17,459 nucleotides of DNA, taken from Pseudomonadota bacterium. Lineage in GTDB: Bacteria; Pseudomonadota; Gammaproteobacteria; Burkholderiales; Burkholderiaceae. The position numbers were made by a program, and so were the translations under genes. The notes under the pieces are model-generated. The model was not told the origin of the DNA. It ran no database searches and saw nothing but the letters and a program-made list of their open reading frames with translations. Shown piece by piece: positions 1 through 7,600 of this stretch; position 1 is the first letter of the stretch, and each line of letters starts with the position of its first letter. Location of the stretch: NCBI GenBank assembly GCA_021783435.1, contig JAJXUC010000043.1, positions 7,618 through 25,076 of the forward strand. Direction: 5' to 3'.

Positions 1-152
1 GCCTTCTTGTGCATGGCCTTCTTGTGGTGCTTCATGGGCTTGTGCGCTTCGGCCTTGGCGGCGGCAGCGGGCTTGGCGGCTTCAGGGGCGGCCTGTGCCA
101 TCACGGCAGACGCGAGGAACATGGCGAACACGGCGGCAAGAATCTTCTTCAT
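1..152 (-). CDS. Small exported Ala/Lys/His-rich protein (partial, 3' end outside window)
   Basis: The ATG at 152-150 is preceded by a good ribosome binding site (GAAAGG, 6 nt before the start). About 50 codons are visible before the window edge. The first 20 or so residues form a classic Sec signal peptide: MKK, then a hydrophobic run (ILAAVFAMFLASAV), then MAQA with likely cleavage after AQA. The mature part is low-complexity, rich in Ala and Lys, turning into a His/Lys-rich stretch (MKHHKKAMHKK). Short exported Lys/His/Ala-rich proteins are common in Burkholderiales and have no assigned function; metal or polyanion binding is only a guess from the composition. The gene points away from icd, so 153-416 is a divergent intergenic region. 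Confidence 0.8.
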   Translation of the reverse strand, partial: MKKILAAVFAMFLASAVMAQAAPEAAKPAAAAKAEAHKPMKHHKKAMHKK

Positions 153-342
153 GACTGACCTTTCAAAGAGTTTTGGATGTTGATCCAAGGGGATCGCATC
201 CATAACGCGACCCTGCAAAATTCGGTTGACATGTTCGACGAGCGGGAAACTTCCAAGCGTTCAAGGCTTGCGTCAATCGCCCTCTTGATCAGGCCGGCAC
301 CTCGGCTCTGCGCTGTGAGGTGATGCGCCGGACATCAGACTT

Positions 343-360
343 ATGTCTTATAAAAGACAT
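343..360. promoter_or_regulatory. 18-bp palindrome upstream of icd, putative operator
   Basis: ATGTCTTATAAAAGACAT is a near-perfect inverted repeat: 8 of 9 base pairs match, with the outer seven continuous (ATGTCTT/AAGACAT). It lies 56 nt before the icd start and just upstream of the candidate -35 region. The size and symmetry suit a dimeric repressor such as a GntR-family protein. I recall similar TCTTATATAAGA-like sites near TCA-cycle genes of Betaproteobacteria, but cannot verify this here. The regulator is not in the window. Confidence 0.55.
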
Positions 361-382
361 GATCCCGCGCGCGCGCCCTGAC

Positions 383-388
383 TAGAAT
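383..388 (+). promoter_or_regulatory. Candidate -10 box of the icd promoter
   Basis: TAGAAT differs from the TATAAT consensus by one base. It would start transcription near 395, giving icd a leader of about 22 nt that still contains the GGAG ribosome binding site at 407-410. No good -35 hexamer sits 16-18 nt upstream; that space abuts the palindrome at 343-360, so activator dependence or repression is possible. Confidence 0.4.
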
Positions 389-416
389 GTGTCGCACACA
401 CGATCCGGAGTCTCCC

Positions 417-1667
417 ATGTATCAACACATTCGTATCCCCGAGGCGCAGCGCATCACCGTAGGCGCAGACCATGCCTTGCAAGTTCCTGACCATCCCATC
501 GTGCCCTTCATCGAGGGCGATGGCACTGGGGCCGACATTACGCCCGTGATGATCAAAGTCGTGGATGCGGCTGTGGCGAAAGCTTACGGAGGGCAGCGCA
601 AGATCGCCTGGATGGAAATCTATGCGGGCGAGAAGGCAACCCGCGTCTACGGCCCGGATGTCTGGCTGCCCGAGGAAACGCTGGATGCGCTGAAGGAGTT
701 TGTCGTCTCGATCAAGGGCCCGCTGACCACGCCCGTTGGCGGCGGCATTCGCTCGCTCAATGTCGCGCTGCGTCAGCAACTCGATTTGTATGTGTGTTTG
801 CGGCCAGTGCGTTACTTCTCCGGGGTGCCCTCACCCGTGAAGGCGCCGGAGAAAGTCGATATGGTGATCTTCCGCGAAAACTCGGAAGACATTTATGCTG
901 GCATCGAATGGGCGGCGGAGTCTGATGGAGCGAAAAAAATCATCGATTTCATGATCCGCGAGATGGGTGTGAAAAAAATCCGCTTCCCTGCAACCTCCGG
1001 TATCGGCATCAAACCCGTGTCGCGTGAAGGCACTGAGCGACTCGTGCGCAAGGCGATCCAGTACGCCATCGACAACAACCGTGCTTCGGTAACCCTTGTG
1101 CACAAGGGCAACATCATGAAATACACCGAGGGCGGGTTCCGCGACTGGGGCTACGCTTTGGCGCAGCAGGAGTTCGGTGCCAAACTCATCGACGGCGGTC
1201 CGTGGTGCAGCTTCAAGAACCCGAAGACAGGGCGAGACATTGTCGTCAAGGACTCCATAGCCGATGCGTTCTTGCAGCAGATCATTCTCCGCCCGGCGGA
1301 GTATGACGTCATCGCCACCCTGAACTTGAACGGTGACTACATTTCCGACGCGCTGGCGGCTCAGGTCGGAGGCATCGGGATTGCGCCCGGTGCCAATTTG
1401 TCCGACACGGTGGCGATGTTCGAAGCCACGCATGGCACCGCGCCCAAGTACGCAGGCAAGGATTACGTCAACCCAGGCTCGGAAATCCTGTCCGCCGAAA
1501 TGATGCTGCGTCATATGGGTTGGGTCGAAGCGGCTGACCTGGTGATCGCCAGCATGGAGAAGTCGATTCAGTCCAAGCACGTGACCTACGACTTTGCCCG
1601 CCTCATGCCAGGCGCCACACAGGTGTCATGCTCGGGTTTTGGGCAGGTGATGATCGACCAGATGTGA
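417..1667 (+). CDS. icd: Isocitrate dehydrogenase, NADP-dependent
   Basis: This 416-residue cytosolic enzyme oxidatively decarboxylates isocitrate to 2-oxoglutarate with NADP in the TCA cycle. It is the same length as E. coli Icd and appears collinear with it. Isocitrate-site residues fall on E. coli numbers: Ser113, Asn115, Arg119, Arg129, Arg153, Tyr160, Lys230 and Asp307. The NADP-specificity residues Lys344, Tyr345, Tyr391 and Arg395 are also present, so NADP rather than NAD is expected. Ser113, the site AceK phosphorylates in E. coli, is kept in [14 protein letters not shown] chose the ATG at 417 over the in-frame ATG at 387 because GGAG lies 6 nt before 417 and MYQHI matches the family N-terminus. 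Icd acts as a homodimer. It appears monocistronic, with a strong hairpin downstream. Confidence 0.97.
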   Translation: MYQHIRIPEAQRITVGADHALQVPDHPIVPFIEGDGTGADITPVMIKVVDAAVAKAYGGQRKIAWMEIYAGEKATRVYGPDVWLPEETLDALKEFVVSIKGPLTTPVGGGIRSLNVALRQQLDLYVCLRPVRYFSGVPSPVKAPEKVDMVIFRENSEDIYAGIEWAAESDGAKKIIDFMIREMGVKKIRFPATSGIGIKPVSREGTERLVRKAIQYAIDNNRASVTLVHKGNIMKYTEGGFRDWGYALAQQEFGAKLIDGGPWCSFKNPKTGRDIVVKDSIADAFLQQIILRPAEYDVIATLNLNGDYISDALAAQVGGIGIAPGANLSDTVAMFEATHGTAPKYAGKDYVNPGSEILSAEMMLRHMGWVEAADLVIASMEKSIQSKHVTYDFARLMPGATQVSCSGFGQVMIDQM

Positions 1668-1720
1668 ACCCGAGTCCGGCTTGGCCGGTAGGTCATGCAT
1701 CACCGACCTGGTCTTTGCAT

Positions 1721-1759
1721 GCCAAGAAAAAGCCGCACGCTGTGCGGCTTTTTCTTGGC
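1721..1759. terminator. Long perfect hairpin between icd and clpS (factor-independent terminator)
   Basis: Arms GCCAAGAAAAAGCCGCAC (1721-1738) and GTGCGGCTTTTTCTTGGC (1742-1759) pair perfectly over 18 bp around a 3-nt loop. The stem carries an A-tract before its GC core and a T-tract after it, so the core AGCCGCAC/GTGCGGCT followed by TTTT acts as a normal terminator on either strand. It lies 53 nt after the icd stop and would insulate clpSA. Confidence 0.9.
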
Positions 1760-1930
1760 TGGTACGTTATGCGAAAGATCAAAAGCGTGCGCGCGTTGCA
1801 AAGCAGCGCTGCGCAAGCGCAACACATCGTCCCGTGTGCTGCAATCAGGGCCATGAGGCCAGCAACTTGGTGAACAATGGGGCGTAGCCTTCGGCGAGCA
1901 GACGCATGCTGGTAAATCTAAAATCGGTGC
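1760..1930. promoter_or_regulatory. clpS upstream region with a weak -10 candidate
   Basis: This 171-nt gap must hold the clpSA promoter if the hairpin at 1721-1759 terminates icd transcripts. The only -10-like hexamer near the start is TAAAAT at 1919-1924, six nt before the clpS ATG. No -35 match lies 16-18 nt upstream of it, and there is no Shine-Dalgarno sequence before the ATG. The transcript could be leaderless, or the true promoter may lie further up and be unrecognised. Confidence 0.3.
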
Positions 1931-2260
1931 ATGTCCAAACCACGCAAAATTTCCGGTTCCGACCCTGGTTCTGCGCTTGTCGTCGAGCGCCAGGAGCAGC
2001 AACTCAAACCCCCGCCGCTCTACCAGGTGGTGATGTTGAACGACGATTTCACACCGATGGAATTCGTGGTGTTTGTGATTCAGCAGTTTTTCAGCAAGGA
2101 CCGTGAAACGGCGACGCAAATCATGCTTAAAGTGCATCAGCATGGTCGAGCTGTCTGCGGGGTCTTTGCCAAGGATGTGGCGGCGACCAAGGTTGAGCAA
2201 GTGATGGCGGCGGCGCGTCAGGCAGGGCATCCCCTGCAGTGTGTGATGGAGGCCATTTAG
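1931..2260 (+). CDS. clpS: ATP-dependent Clp protease adaptor ClpS
   Basis: This 109-residue protein has the usual ClpS length. ClpS is the N-end-rule adaptor: it binds bulky N-terminal residues (Leu, Phe, Tyr, Trp) of substrates and delivers them to ClpA. After a flexible N-terminus of about 28 residues, the fold begins at [18 protein letters not shown]. The pocket residues Asn37, Asp38, Asp39, Met43 and His69 correspond to E. coli Asn34, Asp35, Asp36, Met40 and His66. The C-terminal signature [20 protein letters not shown] is typical. The stop codon overlaps the clpA ribosome binding site and clpA follows after 9 nt, so the pair is co-transcribed and probably co-regulated. No clear Shine-Dalgarno sequence precedes the ATG at 1931. 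Confidence 0.97.
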   Translation: MSKPRKISGSDPGSALVVERQEQQLKPPPLYQVVMLNDDFTPMEFVVFVIQQFFSKDRETATQIMLKVHQHGRAVCGVFAKDVAATKVEQVMAAARQAGHPLQCVMEAI

Positions 2261-2269
2261 GAGAGTGTC

Positions 2270-4567
2270 ATGATTGCCCAGGAACTGGAAGTCAGTTTGC
2301 ATATGGCCTTTGTCGAGGCGCGTCAGCAGCGGCACGAGTTCATCACCGTGGAGCACTTGCTGTTGGCGCTGTTGGACAACCCGTCGGCCGCGGAAGTGCT
2401 GCGCGCCTGCTCCGCCAACCTCGATGATCTGCGCAAGAGCCTGGCAGCCTTCGTCAAGGAAAACACCCCTGTGGTGCCGGGTTCGGACGATGTGGATACG
2501 CAACCCACGCTGGGTTTTCAACGCGTCATTCAGCGCGCCATCATGCATGTGCAGTCGTCCAGCAACGGCAAGAAGGAAGTCACCGGCGCGAATGTGCTGG
2601 TCGCCATCTTCAGCGAGAAGGATTCGCACGCGGTGTATTACCTGCACCAGCAGGGCGTGACGCGGCTGGACGTGGTGAACTTTCTCTCGCACGGGATTCG
2701 CAAGACCGACCCGGTGGAGCCTGCCAAGCCTTCCAGCGGTGGCGCAGCCGATGATGACGAGAAGGAGGCCAAGGAAACGCCGCTCGACCAGTTCACCCAG
2801 AACCTCAACCAGTTGGCACGCGAAGGGCGGATCGACCCCCTGATCGGTCGCGAGGCCGAGGTGGAGCGGGTCATTCAGGTGTTGTGCCGTCGCCGCAAGA
2901 ACAACCCCTTGCTCGTGGGTGAAGCGGGTGTTGGGAAAACCGCCATCGCCGAGGGTCTGGCCTGGCGCATCGTGCAGGGACAGGTGCCCACCGTGCTGGA
3001 GCAGGGGGTGGTGTATTCCCTGGACATGGGCGCGCTACTGGCTGGCACCAAATACCGCGGTGATTTCGAACAGCGGATCAAGGCGGTGATCAAGCAGATC
3101 AAGGAATTGCCGCACTCGATTCTGTTCATCGACGAGATCCACACCTTGATCGGTGCCGGGGCCGCCTCGGGCGGAACACTGGACGCTTCGAATCTGCTCA
3201 AACCGGCGCTGACATCCGGCCAGTTGCGCTGCATTGGTGCAACGACGTTCAATGAATATCGCGGTATTTTCGAGAAAGATGCGGCGTTGTCGCGGCGTTT
3301 CCAGAAAATCGACGTCGTCGAGCCCAGCATCGAGCAAACCGTGGAAATCCTCAAGGGGCTGAAGTCGCGCTTCGAGGAGCACCACGGCGTGAAGTACGGC
3401 GCCGGTGCACTGGCAGCAGCGGCTGAACTGTCGGCCAAGTACATCAACGACCGGCATCTGCCCGACAAGGCCATCGACGTGATCGACGAAGCCGGCGCGG
3501 CACAGCGCATTCTGCCCAAGAGCAAGCAGAAAAAGACCATCGGCAAAACCGAGATCGAGGACATCGTTTCCAAGATCGCGCGCGTGCCGGTGCACAGCGT
3601 CACCACCGACGACCGCTCCAAGCTGCGCAACCTGGAACGCGACTTGAAGAACGTGGTGTTCGGTCAGGACGAGTCCATCAACGCCCTGGCCGCCGCCATC
3701 AAAATGGCGCGCTCGGGTCTGGGCCGGCCGGAGAAGCCCATTGGCGCCTTCTTGTTCAGCGGCCCGACGGGCGTGGGCAAAACCGAGGTGGCGAAACAAC
3801 TGGCTTTCGTGCTCGGCATTGAGTTGGTGCGCTTCGACATGTCCGAGTACATGGAGCGGCACACCGTGTCGCGCCTGATTGGCGCGCCTCCGGGCTATGT
3901 CGGCTTCGACCAGGGAGGTTTGCTGACCGAGGCCATTTCCAAGAGACCCCATGCGGTGCTGCTGCTCGATGAGATCGAGAAGGCACATCCGGATGTCTAC
4001 AACGTGCTGCTGCAGGTGATGGACAACGGCACCCTGACCGACAACAACGGGCGCAAGGCCGACTTCCGCAATGTCATTGTGATCATGACAACCAATGCGG
4101 GCGCCGAAGCCATGCAGAAGAGCACCATGGGCTTCACCTCCAAGCGCGAGCGTGGTGACGAGATGGTCGACATCAAGCGCATGTTCTCGCCCGAGTTCCG
4201 CAACCGGCTCGACGCCATCATCAACTTCCGTGCGCTCGACGAAACCATCATCCTGCGCGTGGTCGACAAGTTCCTGCTGCAACTCGAGTCGCAACTCACC
4301 GAGAAGCGCGTCGAAGCCACCTTCACCGATGCCTTGCGCAAACATCTTGCCGCTGATGGGTTTGACCCGCTGATGGGCGCCCGCCCGATGCAGCGCCTGA
4401 TCCAGGACACCATCCGCCGCGCCCTCGCCGACGAATTGCTGTTCGGCAGGCTGGTGGACGGAGGCCGGGTGACGGTGGATATCGACGAACACGGCAAGGT
4501 CACGCTCGACATCTCCGAACCCGATCCCAAGCCGCGCAAGCGCGAGGCGGAGGATGCGCAGGTCTGA
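2270..4567 (+). CDS. clpA: ATP-dependent Clp protease ATP-binding subunit ClpA
   Basis: This 765-residue AAA+ unfoldase, close to E. coli ClpA in length, forms a hexamer that unfolds substrates and threads them into ClpP. The N-domain (about 1-145) carries two Clp-N repeats and binds ClpS; an acidic linker follows (about 150-165). Module D1 has Walker A GEAGVGKT at 217-224 and Walker B LFIDE ending at Glu289. Module D2 has Walker A GPTGVGKT at 498-505 and Walker B LLLDE with Asp567 and Glu568. There is no ClpB-type middle coiled coil between them. The ClpP-docking loop is Met-Gly-Phe at 620-622, in place of E. coli's Ile-Gly-Leu. The C-terminus is charged. AGGAG at 2259-2263 is a strong ribosome binding site overlapping the clpS stop. 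clpP is not in the window. Confidence 0.97.
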   Translation: MIAQELEVSLHMAFVEARQQRHEFITVEHLLLALLDNPSAAEVLRACSANLDDLRKSLAAFVKENTPVVPGSDDVDTQPTLGFQRVIQRAIMHVQSSSNGKKEVTGANVLVAIFSEKDSHAVYYLHQQGVTRLDVVNFLSHGIRKTDPVEPAKPSSGGAADDDEKEAKETPLDQFTQNLNQLAREGRIDPLIGREAEVERVIQVLCRRRKNNPLLVGEAGVGKTAIAEGLAWRIVQGQVPTVLEQGVVYSLDMGALLAGTKYRGDFEQRIKAVIKQIKELPHSILFIDEIHTLIGAGAASGGTLDASNLLKPALTSGQLRCIGATTFNEYRGIFEKDAALSRRFQKIDVVEPSIEQTVEILKGLKSRFEEHHGVKYGAGALAAAAELSAKYINDRHLPDKAIDVIDEAGAAQRILPKSKQKKTIGKTEIEDIVSKIARVPVHSVTTDDRSKLRNLERDLKNVVFGQDESINALAAAIKMARSGLGRPEKPIGAFLFSGPTGVGKTEVAKQLAFVLGIELVRFDMSEYMERHTVSRLIGAPPGYVGFDQGGLLTEAISKRPHAVLLLDEIEKAHPDVYNVLLQVMDNGTLTDNNGRKADFRNVIVIMTTNAGAEAMQKSTMGFTSKRERGDEMVDIKRMFSPEFRNRLDAIINFRALDETIILRVVDKFLLQLESQLTEKRVEATFTDALRKHLAADGFDPLMGARPMQRLIQDTIRRALADELLFGRLVDGGRVTVDIDEHGKVTLDISEPDPKPRKREAEDAQV

Positions 4568-4583
4568 GCCTTGATGCGGACCG

Positions 4584-4617
4584 GTGGAATGCAGCGGCCC
4601 CGCGCGCTGCATTCCAC
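4584..4617. terminator. Hairpin between convergent clpA and the NRPS gene
   Basis: GTGGAATGCAGCG (4584-4596) pairs perfectly with CGCTGCATTCCAC (4605-4617), a 13-bp stem with an 8-nt loop. It lies in the 57-nt gap between the clpA stop and the NRPS stop, which point at each other, so it may serve both strands. Neither side has a T-tract, so it is a weaker call than a canonical intrinsic terminator. Confidence 0.65.
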
Positions 4618-4624
4618 GTGGCGC

Positions 4625-7600
4625 TCAGCGCTTCAGCTCCAAGCCGTTGGCAAGCTGGCCGAGGGTTTCGAGCACCATGCGGCGCGGCTGAATGCGCACC
4701 CCATGGCGCTGTTCCAGCGTGGTGACCGCGCGCATGGCCAGCAGGGAATGACCGCCGAGGTCGAAAAAATTGTCGGTGACGGCGATCTGCTCCGTGCCCA
4801 ACAGTTCGGCCCAGACCGCTGCAATGGCGTTTTCGGCCGGGCTGTTCGGAGCGGCTTGCGCGCGAGGACGATGGCGAGCCTGGGAACTCTCCGTCGAGGG
4901 CGGCGGTAATGCGCCGCGATTGATTTTGCCGTTGGGCAGGCGGGGCAGGGTGGGCAGCGCGACCACATGCTGCGGCAGCATGTGGTCGGGCAGGCGCTCG
5001 CGCAAGGCTTCGCGCAGGGCGGAAACCTGCAGCGCCTGGCCCGCGGCGGGTACCACATAGGCCACCAGCCGCACGTCTTGCGCGCTTGGGGCGTGCGTGG
5101 AGACCACCGCATCGGCCACCTGCGGCAGCGCCAGCAAGGCCGCCTCGATTTCCCCCAGCTCGATGCGAAAGCCGCGCAGCTTCACTTGATGATCCAGCCG
5201 GCCCAGGTGCTCCAACTGACCATCGTGGCGCCAGCGCCCGAGATCGCCGGTTTTGTAGAGGCGGGCCTCTGGGTTCTGACCGAACGGGTCGGCGATCAAG
5301 CGCTCGGCGGTGAGTTCCGGGCGACGCCAGTAACCCAGTGCCACCCCGGCCCCGCCGATGTGGATTTCACCCGGAACGCCGATCGGGCAGCAATGGCCGT
5401 GCGCATCGAGCACCCAAACCTGGGTGTTGGCAATGGGGCGGCCGATGCAAATGCCAGCGCATGGGTTCTCCACCTTCCAGGCTGTCGACCACACCGTGGT
5501 TTCAGTGGGGCCGTACAGATTCCAGACTTCGCCACAGCAGCCAAGCAAGCGTTCAGCCAGATCCAGCGGCAAGGCCTCGCCACCCACCAGGGCGCGAAAG
5601 CCCGGGGGCGCGTTCCAGCCCGCATCCAGCAGCAGTCGCCAAGTCGAGGGTGTGGCCTGCATCACGTTGCAGCCGCTGCGTTCCAGCAGCGCGCGCAGGG
5701 CGTAAGGGTCACGCGCCGTGTCGGCATCGGCAATCACCACCTGCGCGCCAACGGCCAAGGGCAGGAGCAGTTCCAGCACCGCGATGTCGAAGGACAAGGT
5801 GGTGACCGCCAGCAGCTTGTCGCTTGGACCCAGCCCCGGCGCCTGAGCCATGCTGGCGAGGAAATTGACCACCGCGCGATGCGGCACCAGTACCCCCTTC
5901 GGCCGCCCGGTGGAGCCGGAGGTGTAGATCATGTAGGCCGGATCCTCGGGGCGGGCGTCGTTCGACGCATCGGGTGGCAGCGGCAAGCCGTCCAGACCGG
6001 CCCAGAAACCCGGCGCATCCAGCGCCAGCAGGGGCATATCGCAGCCGGCGAACAAGGCTTGCAGCGGGCGGTGGCTCAGGATCAGGGCCAGTTCGGCATC
6101 CGCCGCCATGTCGCGCAGGCGTTGCGGCGGGTAGGCGGGATCGAGGGGCACATAGCAGGCGCCGGCGTGCAGCACCCCGAGCATCGCAGGCACCATGTGG
6201 GCGCCGCGCGGCAGGCTCAAGCCCACGCGCTGGCCACGGCCAATGCCGCGCTGGCGCAGCAGGCGCGCAAGGCCAAGAGCTTGGGTGTGCAGTTCGCCAA
6301 AGTGACTGGGTCGGGCGTCGGTGGCGAACGCGGCCTCGCGCCGTGGTGCCGCAGACAGGCCGCCTTGCACATGCCGATGCACCAGCAACTGGGGTGGCAG
6401 CGGCACTTGCGTGGCGTTCCAGGCGCCGCGCAGCAGATCGATTTGCCGTGGCGCGGCCAGTGAGAACGCGGAGAGCGGAAGGTCGGGCTTGACCAGCGCC
6501 TGATCGAGGACATGCATGTAGCTGTCGAGCAGGCGCTCGGCGGTGGCGCGGGTGTAGAGGTCGGTTGAATAGTCGAGATGGACGCGATGGGTGAATTCGG
6601 TGTCGACGTGGATGGAGAGGTCGAACTGCGCGGCGATGCGATCGAAATCGAAGTCCTCGTGGTCGAAGTCCACCGCGGCGAATCGGCCCAGCGGCGCATT
6701 GCGCAGATTGAACAGCACCCGCACCAACCCGGTGGGGTGGCCGACGCGATCGCTGGCCAAGTTGTCCACCAACTCGTCATAGGGCATGTCCTGGTGTGCG
6801 TAGGCATCCAGGGCGGTTGTACGCACCCGCTCGACAAGCTCCCGGAAACTGGGGTTGCCTGAAAGATCGGTGCGCATCACCAGGGTGTTGACCAGCGTGC
6901 CGACCAGGGTTTCGGTGGCGAGATGGTGCCGATTGGCGATCGGGCTGCCGACGGCGATGTCGGTCGCGCCGGCGATGCGCGACAGCAGGAGATCGAACGC
7001 CGCCAGGTACAGCATGAACGGTGTGGCGCCCCAGGCGGCGCCAAGCTGTCTCACCTGCGCCCTGATCCTGGGTGTCAACTCGGCCGAGACCTCGTGGCCG
7101 CGAAAGGACGGAACCTTGGGCGGAGTACGGTCGGCCGGAAGGTTCAGGGGCTGAAGATCCCGCAGTTGCCTCAGCCAATACGCCGTCTGCGTCTGCCGGC
7201 TTGCGACTGCCGCTGCACTGCGCTGCCACGCGGCGTAGTCCACGTAGTGAACTTCGAGTGGCGGCCAGTCGGGCTGCTTCCCTTGGGCCAGCGCCGCGTA
7301 GGCCTGGAGCAATTCACGCATCACGATGATGATTGCCCAGGTGTCGGCAATGGCATGGTGGAACACCCACGACAGCACATGCTGGTTCGTGTCCAGCCGC
7401 AGCAGCGCGATGCGATGCAGCGGTGCGCTGGCGAGGTTGAAGGGCAGGTCCAGGCCTTCGCTCAGCCAGCGCCGCGCGGCAGGCTGGCGCTGATCGGCCG
7501 GCAGATGGGTCAGAACGACATGCTCGACAGTCACGTGCAGATCGGGCTCGATGCGCGTCATCGGCTCGTGTGCTCCCATCAGCAGACTGGCGCGCAACAT

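Noticed and set aside
226..231. Perfect TTGACA hexamer upstream of icd
   Set aside because: No -10-like sequence lies 16-18 nt downstream, and it would start transcription more than 150 nt before icd. It is probably chance.
1700..2692. A 330-codon minus-strand frame across the icd-clpS gap, clpS and clpA
   Set aside because: It runs through the terminator hairpin and both clp genes and shows no domain. It is a shadow.
3035..4612. A 525-codon open frame on the minus strand opposite clpA
   Set aside because: It mirrors the clpA coding frame and contains no family motif. The clpA Walker motifs on the other strand decide the matter.
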